From positions 1 through 64,000 of the forward strand of contig JAHHSN010000006.1 in the NCBI GenBank assembly GCA_020025195.1: a DNA stretch of 64,000 nt, given 5' to 3'. Each line of letters opens with the position of its first letter. The stretch's first letter is position 1. The position numbers and the translations under genes are program-made. Positions 17,308-25,645 of this stretch are shown one piece after another. The DNA is from Angelakisella sp. GTDB taxonomy: Bacteria > Bacillota > Clostridia > Oscillospirales > Ruminococcaceae. The notes under the pieces are model-generated. The model saw only the letters and a program-made list of their open reading frames with translations. It did not search any database and was not told the DNA's origin.

Positions 17308-17805
17308 ATGCTGACGATCCGAAAAACGAGAGAAGAAGATCTCCCGATGATCCTGAAAATCTATGAAAACGCGCGGCTTTTCATGCGCCAGAGCGGCAAC
17401 CCCGATCAGTGGGGCGACAGCTACCCGCCGGAGGAGATGCTCCGGGAGGATATCGCGAAGGGGCAGAGTTATCTCTGCATGGAAGGCGAGGAGCCGCTTA
17501 CGGTTTTCTGCTACTTTGTGGGGGAGGATGACTCCTACCGCCGCATCTCGAATGGCACGTGGCTGAATGAGGAGCCCTATGGCGTCCTGCACCGCGTGGC
17601 CTCCGCTCACCGCCACCGCGGCGCCGCCTCCTACTGCATGAGCTGGTGCATGGAGCAGCACCCCAACCTTCGGGTGGATACCCACCGGGACAATCTCCCG
17701 ATGCAGCGCTGTCTGGAGGCAAACGGCTTCACCTATTGCGGCGTCATCTATCTGGAGGACGGCTCCGAGCGCCTCGCCTATCAGAAGGTGGAAAAGAAGG
17801 AATAA
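17308..17805 (+). CDS. GNAT family N-acetyltransferase
   Basis: A 165-residue acetyltransferase-fold protein. It starts MLTIRKTREEDLPMILKIYENA, a classic GNAT first strand and helix. The HRVASAHRHRGAASYCMSW segment stands at the acetyl-CoA loop (normally Q/RxxGxG/A) and NLPMQRCLEANGFTYCG is the closing helix-strand. The acceptor is unknown. ATG 17308 has GGGAGG eight bases upstream, better than an in-frame start at 17281. It is a monocistronic unit between a promoter and a terminator. Confidence 0.88.
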   Translation: MLTIRKTREEDLPMILKIYENARLFMRQSGNPDQWGDSYPPEEMLREDIAKGQSYLCMEGEEPLTVFCYFVGEDDSYRRISNGTWLNEEPYGVLHRVASAHRHRGAASYCMSWCMEQHPNLRVDTHRDNLPMQRCLEANGFTYCGVIYLEDGSERLAYQKVEKKE

Positions 17806-17811
17806 AAATAA

Positions 17812-17837
17812 GACCCGCGAAAGGCGGGCCTTTTTTT
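17812..17837. terminator. Bidirectional terminator between GNAT and MATE genes
   Basis: CCCGC, GAAAG, GCGGG hairpin with a T7 run on the plus side and an AT-rich run on the minus side. It serves the two converging genes. Confidence 0.75.
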
Positions 17838-19170
17838 ATCCGTATTGGTATTTGTTCCTGCCCCAGAGGAGGAAGGAAGCCGAGACAAGAAGCCCCAAGA
17901 ACTCCGCGACGGGGACGGCGAACCAAACGCCCGCCTCTCCCCAGAAATAGGGAAGCAGGAGCAGGCTGCCCACCAGAAAGAGAAAGGTGCGGGACATCGA
18001 GATGAGGGCGGAAACGACCCCGTTGTTAAAGGCGGTAAAGAGCCCGGAGGAAAAGATGCTGATGCCCATAAAGAGAAACTGGAGGGAATAGATCCCGAAG
18101 CCCTCCATGGCGAGGGTGTAGACCGGACTGCCCGCATCGGTAAAGATGGCAAGACTCCAGCGGATGGTCAGGTGGGAAAGCAGGAAGACCCCCAGAGAAC
18201 AGGCAGAGACAAAGAGAAGTCCCAGCCGGACGATGCGCTTCAGCTGTTCTTCGTCCCCGGCGCCGTATTTATAGCTCACGATGGGGGCGATGCCCATGGA
18301 AAAGCCCAAAAAGACGGCGCTGAACACAAACTGGAAGTAGCTGAGGATGGTGATGGCGGCAACGCCGTTTTCCGCCCAGTACCGCATGAAGATGATATTA
18401 AAGAGGAAGGTAGTGACCGCCGTCGCCACGTTGCTCACCATCTCCGAGGAGCCGTTCGCCGAGACGCGGAGCAGCGTCCTAAGACAGAGGCGAAAGCGGA
18501 CAAAATGGAGCGTTCCCTTTTGGTAAAAGCCGAAATAGACAAGCCCGGCGACCGCGGTGACGCTGTATCCGATGCCGGTGGCGATGGCGGCACCCGCGAT
18601 GCCTATGGCAAGCGGTCCCATCAGGAGGTAGTCGAGCACGATGTTGGCAAGGCCCCCCAGAACGGTGAGCCTCAGCCCCAGCCCGGGCTTCCCCGAGGTG
18701 ACGAACAGAATCTGAAACAGCATCTGCAGGAACAGCATGGGGGAGAACCACAGAAGCACGCGGGCATAGATATAGCAGTCGGCCATCTGGGCGGGGCTGG
18801 TGCCGAGCAGCCGCAGCAGGGGCGGCAGATAGAGAAGCCCGAACACCATGGAGAGCACGCCGATGACCAGAGAGACCGCGGTGATGGCGGTAAAATCCTC
18901 CTTGGCCTCCTGCGAACGGCCCTGTCCCATTTTGAGCGCGATGACGGCGCTGCCGCCCGTTCCCAGCATGATGCCGATGCCGTACTGCAGGCAGGTGACC
19001 GGATAGAACATATTGATGGCGGAAAGCGCCAGCTCTCCCTCAAACCGGGAGATGAACATCCCGTCCACAATGGTATAGAGGGACATGAACACCATCATGA
19101 CCATATTGGGCAGAGCAAACCGAAGAATGGAGGAGGGGGTAAACTTTTGGGCAAGCGGGTTATGTTCCAT
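17836..19170 (-). CDS. MATE family multidrug efflux transporter
   Basis: A 444-residue membrane protein with about twelve helices. The opening (NPLAQKFTPSSILRFALPNMVMMVFMS) and the repeated half-structure are MATE-like, including FISRFEGELALSAINM in the first half and SMGIAPIVSYKYGAGDEEQLKR at the start of the second. These carriers expel cationic drugs by Na+ or H+ antiport. I took ATG 19170 (AGGAG ten bases upstream) instead of an in-frame start at 19191. The first 11 bases overlap the MarR gene, so the two are coupled. Confidence 0.9.
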   Translation of the reverse strand: MEHNPLAQKFTPSSILRFALPNMVMMVFMSLYTIVDGMFISRFEGELALSAINMFYPVTCLQYGIGIMLGTGGSAVIALKMGQGRSQEAKEDFTAITAVSLVIGVLSMVFGLLYLPPLLRLLGTSPAQMADCYIYARVLLWFSPMLFLQMLFQILFVTSGKPGLGLRLTVLGGLANIVLDYLLMGPLAIGIAGAAIATGIGYSVTAVAGLVYFGFYQKGTLHFVRFRLCLRTLLRVSANGSSEMVSNVATAVTTFLFNIIFMRYWAENGVAAITILSYFQFVFSAVFLGFSMGIAPIVSYKYGAGDEEQLKRIVRLGLLFVSACSLGVFLLSHLTIRWSLAIFTDAGSPVYTLAMEGFGIYSLQFLFMGISIFSSGLFTAFNNGVVSALISMSRTFLFLVGSLLLLPYFWGEAGVWFAVPVAEFLGLLVSASFLLWGRNKYQYG

Positions 19171-19597
19171 CGTTTCGCATCTCCTCTTCAAAAATATCGG
19201 CGAATTTCCGAAAGCTGTTCGCTAAGAGCTGACAGTTTTGTTCTCCAAACCGCTTTAGAACCCGTTCCTCCAGCCGCTCCGTTTCCTTCAGAAGGGCGGG
19301 GATCTCTTTTTCTCCCAGAGCGGTAAAGGTGACCAGCTTTTCCTTCTGGTTCCTCCCGGTGGTGAGTGTTACATAGCCTTTTTTCTGGAGTTCCTTGATG
19401 ACCGTATGGACGGTCTGTTTGGGGAGGAGCCGCTCCTCGGTAATTTTCTTCTGGGTGCAGGGTGCGTTTCCCCACAGGGCAAACAGCACGATCAGAGTAT
19501 AGTAGCTCATGCCGTGCCGCCGCGCCCAGTCGCTGTATAAAAGGTCGATTCTGCAGTTATAGGCCCAGATATCGTCCATCACTTTTTTGCAGTCCAT
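19160..19597 (-). CDS. MarR family transcriptional regulator
   Basis: A 145-residue winged-helix protein. TQKKITEERLLPKQTVHTVI is the DNA-reading helix-turn-helix, and KELQKKGYVTLTTGRNQKEK is the wing. Its gene precedes and overlaps the MATE efflux gene. In this arrangement MarR proteins normally repress their own operon until a drug-like ligand binds. A palindrome between the promoter boxes is a likely operator. The ribosome site AAGGAGG is strong. Confidence 0.9.
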   Translation of the reverse strand: MDCKKVMDDIWAYNCRIDLLYSDWARRHGMSYYTLIVLFALWGNAPCTQKKITEERLLPKQTVHTVIKELQKKGYVTLTTGRNQKEKLVTFTALGEKEIPALLKETERLEERVLKRFGEQNCQLLANSFRKFADIFEEEMRNDGT

Positions 19598-19634
19598 CGG
19601 GGTTTCCTCCTTGCCCGGAAGCAGTTAGAACTGT

Positions 19635-19663
19635 ATTATAGTACGAATTGCGACTAAACTCAA
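19635..19663 (-). promoter_or_regulatory. marR-MATE promoter with likely MarR operator
   Basis: Minus strand TTGAGT, 17-base spacer, TATAAT. The spacer holds the imperfect palindrome TAGT-N3-AATT-N3-ACTA (19639-19656), well placed for self-repression. Confidence 0.7.
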
Positions 19664-19708
19664 GGAAAAACTAAGAAAAACGCGAATTTCCCCCGGGCTT
19701 TTCCGGCG

Positions 19709-19761
19709 AAAAAAAAGAAACCCCGCCTCAAACGGCGTCAGAGGGACGCCGCGGGGCGGGG
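19709..19761 (-). terminator. Terminator of the PAP2 gene
   Basis: Minus strand: nested GC stem (CCCCGCC/GGCGGGG outside, GGCGTC/GACGCC inside) followed by TTTCTTTTTTTT. Confidence 0.8.
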
Positions 19762-19780
19762 AAAGCGCTTTCTGGGGGCT

Positions 19781-20467
19781 TTATTGGGGCACGGGAAGAG
19801 TTTCGTCTTCGGGGGCGGCTTCCGGCGTTTTCATGTGTTTTGCAATAATTCCGTAGATGACGCCATAGAGCAGGAGGCTGACAACCAGTCCCACGATCAC
19901 GTCGAGGAAGGAATGCTGCTTGATGAACACCGTGGAAAGATTGATGAGAATGGTGAGCACGATGGTCCCGACCCGCAGCCATGGGGAGGAGAGCGCCTTG
20001 CTGTGGAAAACGGCATAACAGCACGCCATGGCGCCGACCACGTGCATACTGGGCAGCACGTTGGTGTTGGTATCCGCCTGATAGATGAGCCCTATGAGAA
20101 AGGTGAAAAAGTTTTCACGCGGGAACTCAGAGGGGCGCAGGTCCTGCCCATTGGGAAAGAGAACACAGATGAGCAGGCAAAGTCCAAAGCCGATCATCAG
20201 ATGGTACATATAGAGCCGGAAATTGCGGTCGTCCTTAAAGAGGAGCAGAAGCCCGGTCGCAATGAGCATCAGATACCAGCTGCAATAGGAAAGTACAAAA
20301 TATTCGCAGAAGGGGATGGCGTCGTCCAGCGGCATATAGGAAACCCAGTAGCCGGTGGTGGGGACAAGGCGCTCCACCAGAAAAAAGGTGATGAGGTAAG
20401 CGGGAACAAAGACGGCGGCAAGCGGCCAGGACTTGTTTTCCCGCAGAAAGGTTCGAATTTTTTCCAT
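19781..20467 (-). CDS. PAP2 family phosphatase
   Basis: A 228-residue membrane protein with about six hydrophobic helices. The acid-phosphatase motifs are seen as LPSMHVVGA (central PSxH) and KQHSFLDVIVG (final HxxxD). The first motif (KxxxxxxRP) is weak, perhaps GQDLRPSEFP. PAP2 proteins remove phosphate from membrane lipids such as undecaprenyl or phosphatidic acid phosphates; the substrate is not clear here. The gene stands alone, with a ribosome site CAGGAG and its own promoter and terminator. Confidence 0.82.
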   Translation of the reverse strand: MEKIRTFLRENKSWPLAAVFVPAYLITFFLVERLVPTTGYWVSYMPLDDAIPFCEYFVLSYCSWYLMLIATGLLLLFKDDRNFRLYMYHLMIGFGLCLLICVLFPNGQDLRPSEFPRENFFTFLIGLIYQADTNTNVLPSMHVVGAMACCYAVFHSKALSSPWLRVGTIVLTILINLSTVFIKQHSFLDVIVGLVVSLLLYGVIYGIIAKHMKTPEAAPEDETLPVPQ

Positions 20468-20504
20468 TACTTTCTCCTGTCGTGGTAATTGTGCTTACCA
20501 TATT

Positions 20505-20532
20505 ATTCTACTCATTTCGTTCGTGAAAGCAA
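20505..20532 (-). promoter_or_regulatory. Promoter of the PAP2 gene
   Basis: Minus strand TTGCTT, 16-base spacer, TAGAAT. A GGTAA-N6-TTACC dyad (20483-20498) lies between promoter and start. Confidence 0.55.
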
Positions 20533-20647
20533 TAACCAATCTATGAACAATACATGAAATCCCCCTCCAACTATGGAAAAAGACGGAAGGGAAGGGGCGG
20601 CCGTGGCTGAAAAAAGGACATTCTTCCTTCTTTTGGGGCGGGAACGC

Positions 20648-20675
20648 TTGCAAATATTCTAAAATCCATTAGAAT
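20648..20675 (+). promoter_or_regulatory. Promoter of the plsC-like gene
   Basis: TTGCAA, 16-base spacer, TAGAAT. The -10 box overlaps the upstream candidate ATG at 20674, so translation must start further on. Confidence 0.6.
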
Positions 20676-20730
20676 GAGAAGAGAAATGATCCGGCGCTCC
20701 TCGGGGCGCATTAGGAAAGAAGGCGTTATC

Positions 20731-21555
20731 ATGCTCTTGATCGTACTGCTCCTCATCGGAATCGGAGGGGCTGTTTTGACCTGTACCCATGCTGAACTCA
20801 GCGGGTGGGTCGGTATCCCGCTGGCGCTGGGCTATATGCTTGCCGCGACCCTTGTTTTTCTCATTCTGGTCGCACTGATGTCTCTTTTCATCCGTACTGA
20901 TCGTCCCGCAGACCGTAAAACCCGGTTTTTCCGCTGGGTGGTGAATAACGTACTGGGCGTGATGATGGTCTTTATGCGGGTGCGGGTCGAGGTGACCGGG
21001 CGGGAGAAAATTCCCACGGACGGACGCTTCCTGCTGGTCTGCAACCACCGTACCATCTTTGATCCGGTGCTCACCATGGTGGCACTCAGAAAATTTCAGA
21101 TTTCCTTCATCTCCAAGAAGGAAAACTATAAGATTCCGGTGGTCGGCAAGCTGATGCACACCTGCTTCTGCCTGCCGCTGGACCGCGAAAGCCCCCGAGA
21201 GGCGGTCAAGACCATCAACGAGGCGGCGGAGCTTCTGGAGTCGGACGTGGTTTCCATCGGTATCTACCCGGAGGGCGGTACCAACCGCACCGAGGAGCCG
21301 CTTCTGTCCTTTAAAAACGGTGCCTTTAAGATCGCCCAAAAGGCAAAGGTGCCCATCGTGGTGACCACCATCCGCAATACCGAACGCATCCTCAAAAATG
21401 CCCCATGGCATTCCACCGTGGTGCGCCTTAAGGTGCTGGATGTTGTGCCGGCGGAGCGGGTACTGGAGTGCCAGACCAAGGAGCTTTCCGAGGAAATCTG
21501 GCCGATGATGGATGCGGACCTGCGTCTGCCTGTTCCGGAGGATCTCGCGAAATAA
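20731..21555 (+). CDS. plsC: 1-acyl-sn-glycerol-3-phosphate acyltransferase (PlsC family)
   Basis: A 274-residue protein with two N-terminal membrane segments and a PlsC catalytic domain. The HX4D motif is NHRTIFD and the substrate motif is YPEGGTNR, a variant of the usual EGTR. It should acylate lysophosphatidate in phospholipid synthesis. I place the start at ATG 20731, with AGGAAAGAAGG upstream, because the promoter -10 box covers the in-frame ATG at 20674. It is monocistronic with a terminator just after. Confidence 0.88.
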   Translation: MLLIVLLLIGIGGAVLTCTHAELSGWVGIPLALGYMLAATLVFLILVALMSLFIRTDRPADRKTRFFRWVVNNVLGVMMVFMRVRVEVTGREKIPTDGRFLLVCNHRTIFDPVLTMVALRKFQISFISKKENYKIPVVGKLMHTCFCLPLDRESPREAVKTINEAAELLESDVVSIGIYPEGGTNRTEEPLLSFKNGAFKIAQKAKVPIVVTTIRNTERILKNAPWHSTVVRLKVLDVVPAERVLECQTKELSEEIWPMMDADLRLPVPEDLAK

Positions 21556-21568
21556 TAAGTGATCTCTG

Positions 21569-21608
21569 TCCCCGTTTCTGCCCTTATGGGTCGGTGCGGG
21601 GCTTTTTT
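21569..21608 (+). terminator. Terminator after plsC
   Basis: CCCCG and CGGGG outer arms with an inner GCCC/GGGT pairing, then TTTTTT. Confidence 0.7.
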
Positions 21609-21723
21609 CATGGCAGGTGCGCCGAAAGACGGCCTTCGGGAGCGGAATTTGTTCCAAATGTCATAAGCTGCCGACTGAATCCGCTTCTATGTTATGCAAA
21701 TTAACAAAACCGTCCGCGCCAGA

Positions 21724-21752
21724 TTGACAAATGAACGCCGTGCCGCTATCAT
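21724..21752 (+). promoter_or_regulatory. Promoter of the T-box transcript
   Basis: TTGACA (perfect), 17-base spacer, TATCAT. Confidence 0.8.
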
Positions 21753-21758
21753 AGGAGC

Positions 21759-22040
21759 AACAAGGCAATGATGAGAATGAGTAGCCGCACAGTGCCCCAA
21801 AGAGAGTTGCCGGTTGGTGAGAGGCGCGGGAGAAACGGGTGGTGAAGCTGTCTCGGAGCTGCGCGCCGAAAGGGAGCTTCCCCGGTAGTCCGCGCTGGGA
21901 TTCGCCCATTACAGCGGTAGGGTATTTTGCAGAAAGTACCTGTGAGGTCTGCATTGCGAGATGCAGGCGAAATAAGGTGGTACCACGAAGTTTACGGCTT
22001 TCGTCCTTATGTTTCGATGCAGGGACGAGGGCTTTTTTTA
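21759..22040 (+). ncRNA. T-box leader, probable alanine specifier
   Basis: A 5' leader of a transporter gene with T-box parts in order. These are an AATGATGAGAATGAGTA start of stem I, an AGAGAG region, GTGAA followed by the probable specifier codon GCT (21847-21849), and the T-box core AAGGTGGTACCACG (21974-21987). A terminator (21996-22039) of GGCTTTCGTCCT pairing with AGGGACGAGGGC and T7 closes the leader. Uncharged tRNA-Ala would pair with GCT and with the T-box bulge to block the terminator. The specifier was aligned by eye; an alanine codon fits the downstream alanine/glycine symporter. Confidence 0.88.
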
Positions 22041-22102
22041 TACCCTTTTCCCTCCCTCCGACGAAAATGCGGGTCCCTCCGCGAGGAAAGGAAGAAGAAG
22101 AA

Positions 22103-23506
22103 ATGTTAGACACCATCGTAAAGATCAACAGCGCGGTCAACGGCTTTGTCTGGGGCATTCCCGCCATGGTCCTCATCATCGGCGTGGGTCTCTATCTCAG
22201 CTGCCGCACCGGGTTCATCCAGTTCAGAAAGTTTGGCACCGTGTGGCGCAATACCCTCGGTAAGGTCTTCCGCAAGACCGAAGCGGGAAAAGGTGCGGTT
22301 ACCCCGTTTCAGGCGGTCTGCACGGCACTGGCCGCCACCGTTGGCACCGGCAACATTGCGGGCGTCGCGGGCGCCATCGCCATCGGCGGCCCCGGTGCGG
22401 TTTTCTGGATGTGGGTCTCTGCCTGTCTCGGTATGTGCACCAAGTATTCCGAGGTCACCCTCGCCGTCAAGTACCGTCAGAAGAACAAGCACGGCGACTG
22501 GGTCGGCGGCCCCATGTATTTCATCCAGAACGGACTTGGGGCCAACTGGAAATGGCTTGCTGTTATCTTCTCGATCTTCGGCCTGTTTACGGTATTCGGC
22601 ACCGGCAACGCCACACAGGTCAATACCATCGTGACCGCCATCAACTCCGCCCTGATCAACTTTAACGTCATGGACGGCGCCAACAAGACCTTCAATCTCG
22701 TCCTCGGTATCATTCTTGCCATTGCCGTCATGATTATCCTGCTGGGCGGAATCAAGCGCATCGGGCGTGTGACCGAAAAGCTGGTTCCCTTCATGGCACT
22801 CATCTACATCGTGCTGGGACTTGGCGTGGTTGTCATTAACTACAAGTCGGTTCCCGCTGTCTTTGCCTCCATTTTTACCGGCGCGTTCAATCCATCCGCT
22901 GTTACCGGCGGTGTGGTCGGCGGTATGTTCGTCGTGATGCAAAAGGGCGTCGCGCGCGGCATCTTCTCCAATGAGGCCGGTCTCGGCACCGCTTCTATCG
23001 CTCATGCCTCCGCAGAGGTGGATGAGCCGGTCCAGCAGGGTCTCTTTGGTGTGTTCGAGGTTTTTGCTGACACCATTGTGATCTGCACCCTGACCGCTCT
23101 CGTTATTCTTTGCAGCGGCGTCGGCGTCAATTACGGCGTTATGGCGGGCGCGGAGCTTACCATCAGCGGCTTCACCCACACCTATGGCAGCTGGGTTTCC
23201 ATCTTCACCGCCATTGCCCTCTGCTGCTTCGCTTTCTCCACTATCCTCGGCTGGGGACTCTACGGTTCCCGCTGCTGCGAGTACCTTTTCGGCGAGAAGG
23301 TCATCAAACCCTTCATGGTCATCTATGCGCTGGTCGCCATTATTGGTGCGACGATGGATCTCGGTTTCCTGTGGGATCTTGCTGAGACCTTTAACGGCCT
23401 TATGTCCATTCCGAACCTCATCGCGGTGGCCCTGCTTTCACCGGTCGTTATCAAGCTTACCAAGGAGTATTTCGCGAAGAAGCCCGGCGCGGCACTTAAA
23501 AAATAA
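22103..23506 (+). CDS. Sodium:alanine (AGCS) symporter family protein
   Basis: A 467-residue membrane carrier with about ten helices. Family phrases include GKGAVTPFQAVCTALAATVG followed by TGNIAGVAGAIAIGGPGA near the N-terminus, and SNEAGLGTASIAHASA in the middle. AGCS proteins import alanine or glycine with Na+. Control by a T-box with an alanine codon supports alanine as substrate. ATG 22103 follows a GGAAAGGAAG site; an in-frame reading from 21839 lies inside the T-box RNA and is rejected. Confidence 0.93.
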   Translation: MLDTIVKINSAVNGFVWGIPAMVLIIGVGLYLSCRTGFIQFRKFGTVWRNTLGKVFRKTEAGKGAVTPFQAVCTALAATVGTGNIAGVAGAIAIGGPGAVFWMWVSACLGMCTKYSEVTLAVKYRQKNKHGDWVGGPMYFIQNGLGANWKWLAVIFSIFGLFTVFGTGNATQVNTIVTAINSALINFNVMDGANKTFNLVLGIILAIAVMIILLGGIKRIGRVTEKLVPFMALIYIVLGLGVVVINYKSVPAVFASIFTGAFNPSAVTGGVVGGMFVVMQKGVARGIFSNEAGLGTASIAHASAEVDEPVQQGLFGVFEVFADTIVICTLTALVILCSGVGVNYGVMAGAELTISGFTHTYGSWVSIFTAIALCCFAFSTILGWGLYGSRCCEYLFGEKVIKPFMVIYALVAIIGATMDLGFLWDLAETFNGLMSIPNLIAVALLSPVVIKLTKEYFAKKPGAALKK

Positions 23507-23535
23507 GGTACTCTGTTACAACTCTTATCGTACCG

Positions 23536-23566
23536 GCTGCCCGCTTCGGCGGGCGGCTTTTCTTGT
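23536..23566 (+). terminator. Terminator after the AGCS gene
   Basis: GCTGCCCGC, TTCG, GCGGGCGGC and TTTTCTT. Confidence 0.85.
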
Positions 23567-23635
23567 TCATTGGAAAAATTCAGAGCGGAAATTTGTCTAT
23601 TTTGCTACTCCACTTTTGGCAGCTGTCCTTTAAGA

Positions 23636-23660
23636 GGGAACAAACCCGATAATTGTTCCC
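23636..23660. promoter_or_regulatory. Candidate operator upstream of the FecCD operon
   Basis: GGGAACAA and TTGTTCCC are perfect 8-bp inverted arms separated by nine bases, 19 bases before the -35 box. The IclR protein encoded at the end of the operon is one candidate binder; a metal regulator is another. Confidence 0.5.
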
Positions 23661-23679
23661 GATAATCGAATAAAAGCCG

Positions 23680-23708
23680 TTGTATTATTCTAAGAATCAC
23701 GCTATAAT
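23680..23708 (+). promoter_or_regulatory. Promoter of the FecCD ABC operon
   Basis: TTGTAT, 17-base spacer, TATAAT. Confidence 0.75.
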
Positions 23709-23743
23709 ATTGGTATTGCGATTGAATAAGGGGTAGAGCGGCT

Positions 23744-24871
23744 ATGGAGGAAAAAATAACGAAGGAAGGGATCGAAGCCCTTTCCCCGGAGGCTCCGAAA
23801 AAAGGGAACGGCTTCCGGTTATTTTTGCTGTTTCTTTTTCTGGTCGCGGTGATGCTGAGCTCCTTCTTTTTGGGGCGGTATGATATCAGTATGCTGGAGC
23901 TCCTCGCGATGCTCCTTGACCAGCTGGAACACCTTCTCACCCTCATCATCAATTTCTTTACCGGTATTTTCGGCGCGGAGCCGCTGGAGCACCTGTTCCG
24001 GGTTCCCCGCATCTGGGACAGCGTCATGGAAACGGTTATCGTCAATATTCGTCTGCCCCGCATTCTGCTGGCCATGCTGGTGGGCTGTTGCCTTTCGGCG
24101 GCGGGTGCTTCCTATCAGGGTGTCTTTCAGAACCCGATGGCGTCCCCCGACATTCTGGGCGCCTCCTCCGGCGCCTGCTGCGGCGCGGCGCTTGCGATTC
24201 TGCTCGGCCTTGGGAAGGCGGCGGTTACCGGGCTTGCCTTTGTTATGAGCCTTTTGACGGTGATGCTGGCCTTTGTCATCGGACAGCGGGTCCCCGGCAA
24301 AAAGGTCGTCAACCTGATTCTGGCGGGCATCATGCTGGGCTCGCTCCTCAATGCCGGCACATCGTACATCAAGCTGGTGGCGGATCCCACCAACCAGCTC
24401 CCGGAGATCACCTACTGGCTGATGGGCAGCCTCTCCGGCACCAATCTTAAGGACATAGGCTTTGTGATCTTCCCGATGGCGATGGGACTGATTCCGCTTC
24501 TTCTGGTGCGCTGGCGCATCAACCTCCTCACGCTGGGGGACGAGGAAGCCCGCGCCATGGGCATCAATACGGCGGTCATCCGCCTTATTGTCGTGCTCTG
24601 CTCCACGCTGGTCACGGCGGCGAGCATTTCGGTGAGCGGCCTTGTCGGCTGGGTGGGACTTGTTATCCCGCATCTTTCCCGCCGCTTTGTCGGCAACGAC
24701 TATCGCTATCTGCTGCCCGCCTCCATGCTGTTCGGCGCGGCGTTTCTGCTCATTGTGGATAACGTCTCCCGCAATCTTCTTGCAGTGGAAATCCCCATCG
24801 GCATCCTGACCGCCTTCATCGGCGCTCCGTTTTTCATCTACCTGATGAACAAAAAGGAGGGCGCTCCGTGA
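23744..24871 (+). CDS. FecCD-type ABC transporter permease
   Basis: A 375-residue membrane protein of the BtuC/FecCD permease family. A cytosolic N-tail and first helix are followed by the family stretch VNIRLPRILLAMLVGCCLSA, then ASYQGVFQNPMASPDILGAS and WVGLVIPHLSRRFVGNDYR near the end. It forms the channel for a metal chelate, cobamide or oxyanion; the substrate is not shown by sequence. It is the first gene of an operon with an ATPase, a methyltransferase and a binding lipoprotein. Its stop overlaps the ATPase start by four bases. Confidence 0.9.
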   Translation: MEEKITKEGIEALSPEAPKKGNGFRLFLLFLFLVAVMLSSFFLGRYDISMLELLAMLLDQLEHLLTLIINFFTGIFGAEPLEHLFRVPRIWDSVMETVIVNIRLPRILLAMLVGCCLSAAGASYQGVFQNPMASPDILGASSGACCGAALAILLGLGKAAVTGLAFVMSLLTVMLAFVIGQRVPGKKVVNLILAGIMLGSLLNAGTSYIKLVADPTNQLPEITYWLMGSLSGTNLKDIGFVIFPMAMGLIPLLLVRWRINLLTLGDEEARAMGINTAVIRLIVVLCSTLVTAASISVSGLVGWVGLVIPHLSRRFVGNDYRYLLPASMLFGAAFLLIVDNVSRNLLAVEIPIGILTAFIGAPFFIYLMNKKEGAP

Positions 24872-25641
24872 AAATAGAAATCGAAAATCTTTCTTTTTCC
24901 TATGGGAACCGCCCCGTCCTGCAGAATGTTTCCTTTTCTGCGGGGGAGGGCGAGTTCGTCTCGCTTCTGGGCCCCAACGGTGTTGGAAAGAGCACCCTTT
25001 TTCGCTGCCTTTTGGGGCTTCAGAGGGGCTATACCGGCACCATCCGGGTGGAGGGAAGCGATGTCATGCACCTCCCGCCCCGGGAGATGGCGCACCGGGT
25101 GGCCTATATCCCGCAGTCCAATTCCCCCACCTTCAACTATACCGTTCTGGAGATGGTGCTGATGGGAACCACCCACCGCGTGCGGGGGCTTTCCTCTCCG
25201 CGCGGGGAGGAGGTTGCTCTTGCGGAGGAGGCACTTCAGCGCATCGGGATCCTGCGGCTTCGGGACCGTGGCTACGGGCAGCTTTCCGGCGGTGAGCGAC
25301 AGATGGTGCTCATTGCACGGGCACTGGCACAGCAGGCAAAAATCCTGGTGATGGATGAGCCCACCTCCAATCTGGACTACGGAAACCAGCTCCGGGTTTT
25401 AATGGAAGTCAAAAAGCTCTCTGAGGAGGGCTATACCGTGCTGGTTTCTTCGCATAATCCCCAGCAGGCCCTCCTCTTTTCCGACCGCATCTTAGCGCTT
25501 GCGGACGGGACGGTGGCAGCGGACGGTCCCCCGAGGGAGGCGGTGAACGCCGCACTTCTGGAGCGGCTTTACGGCATTCCCGTGCGGCTCATGGAGACCG
25601 GGGAGGGCAGCTTTGTTATTCCAATTCTGAAGGGAGATTAA
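24868..25641 (+). CDS. ABC transporter ATP-binding protein (FepC/BtuD type)
   Basis: A 257-residue ABC ATPase. It has Walker A GPNGVGKST near residue 37, signature LSGGERQMVLIARAL, and Walker B ILVMDEPTSNLD, followed by the H-loop in SSHNPQQ. It begins at GTG 24868 inside the permease stop. It pairs with the FecCD permease to drive uptake of the unknown ligand. Confidence 0.92.
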   Translation: MKIEIENLSFSYGNRPVLQNVSFSAGEGEFVSLLGPNGVGKSTLFRCLLGLQRGYTGTIRVEGSDVMHLPPREMAHRVAYIPQSNSPTFNYTVLEMVLMGTTHRVRGLSSPRGEEVALAEEALQRIGILRLRDRGYGQLSGGERQMVLIARALAQQAKILVMDEPTSNLDYGNQLRVLMEVKKLSEEGYTVLVSSHNPQQALLFSDRILALADGTVAADGPPREAVNAALLERLYGIPVRLMETGEGSFVIPILKGD

Positions 25642-25645
25642 CATA

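Noticed and set aside
21839..22102. N-terminal extension of the alanine symporter
   Set aside because: The region is the T-box RNA and its terminator, and the encoded residues do not look like a transporter.
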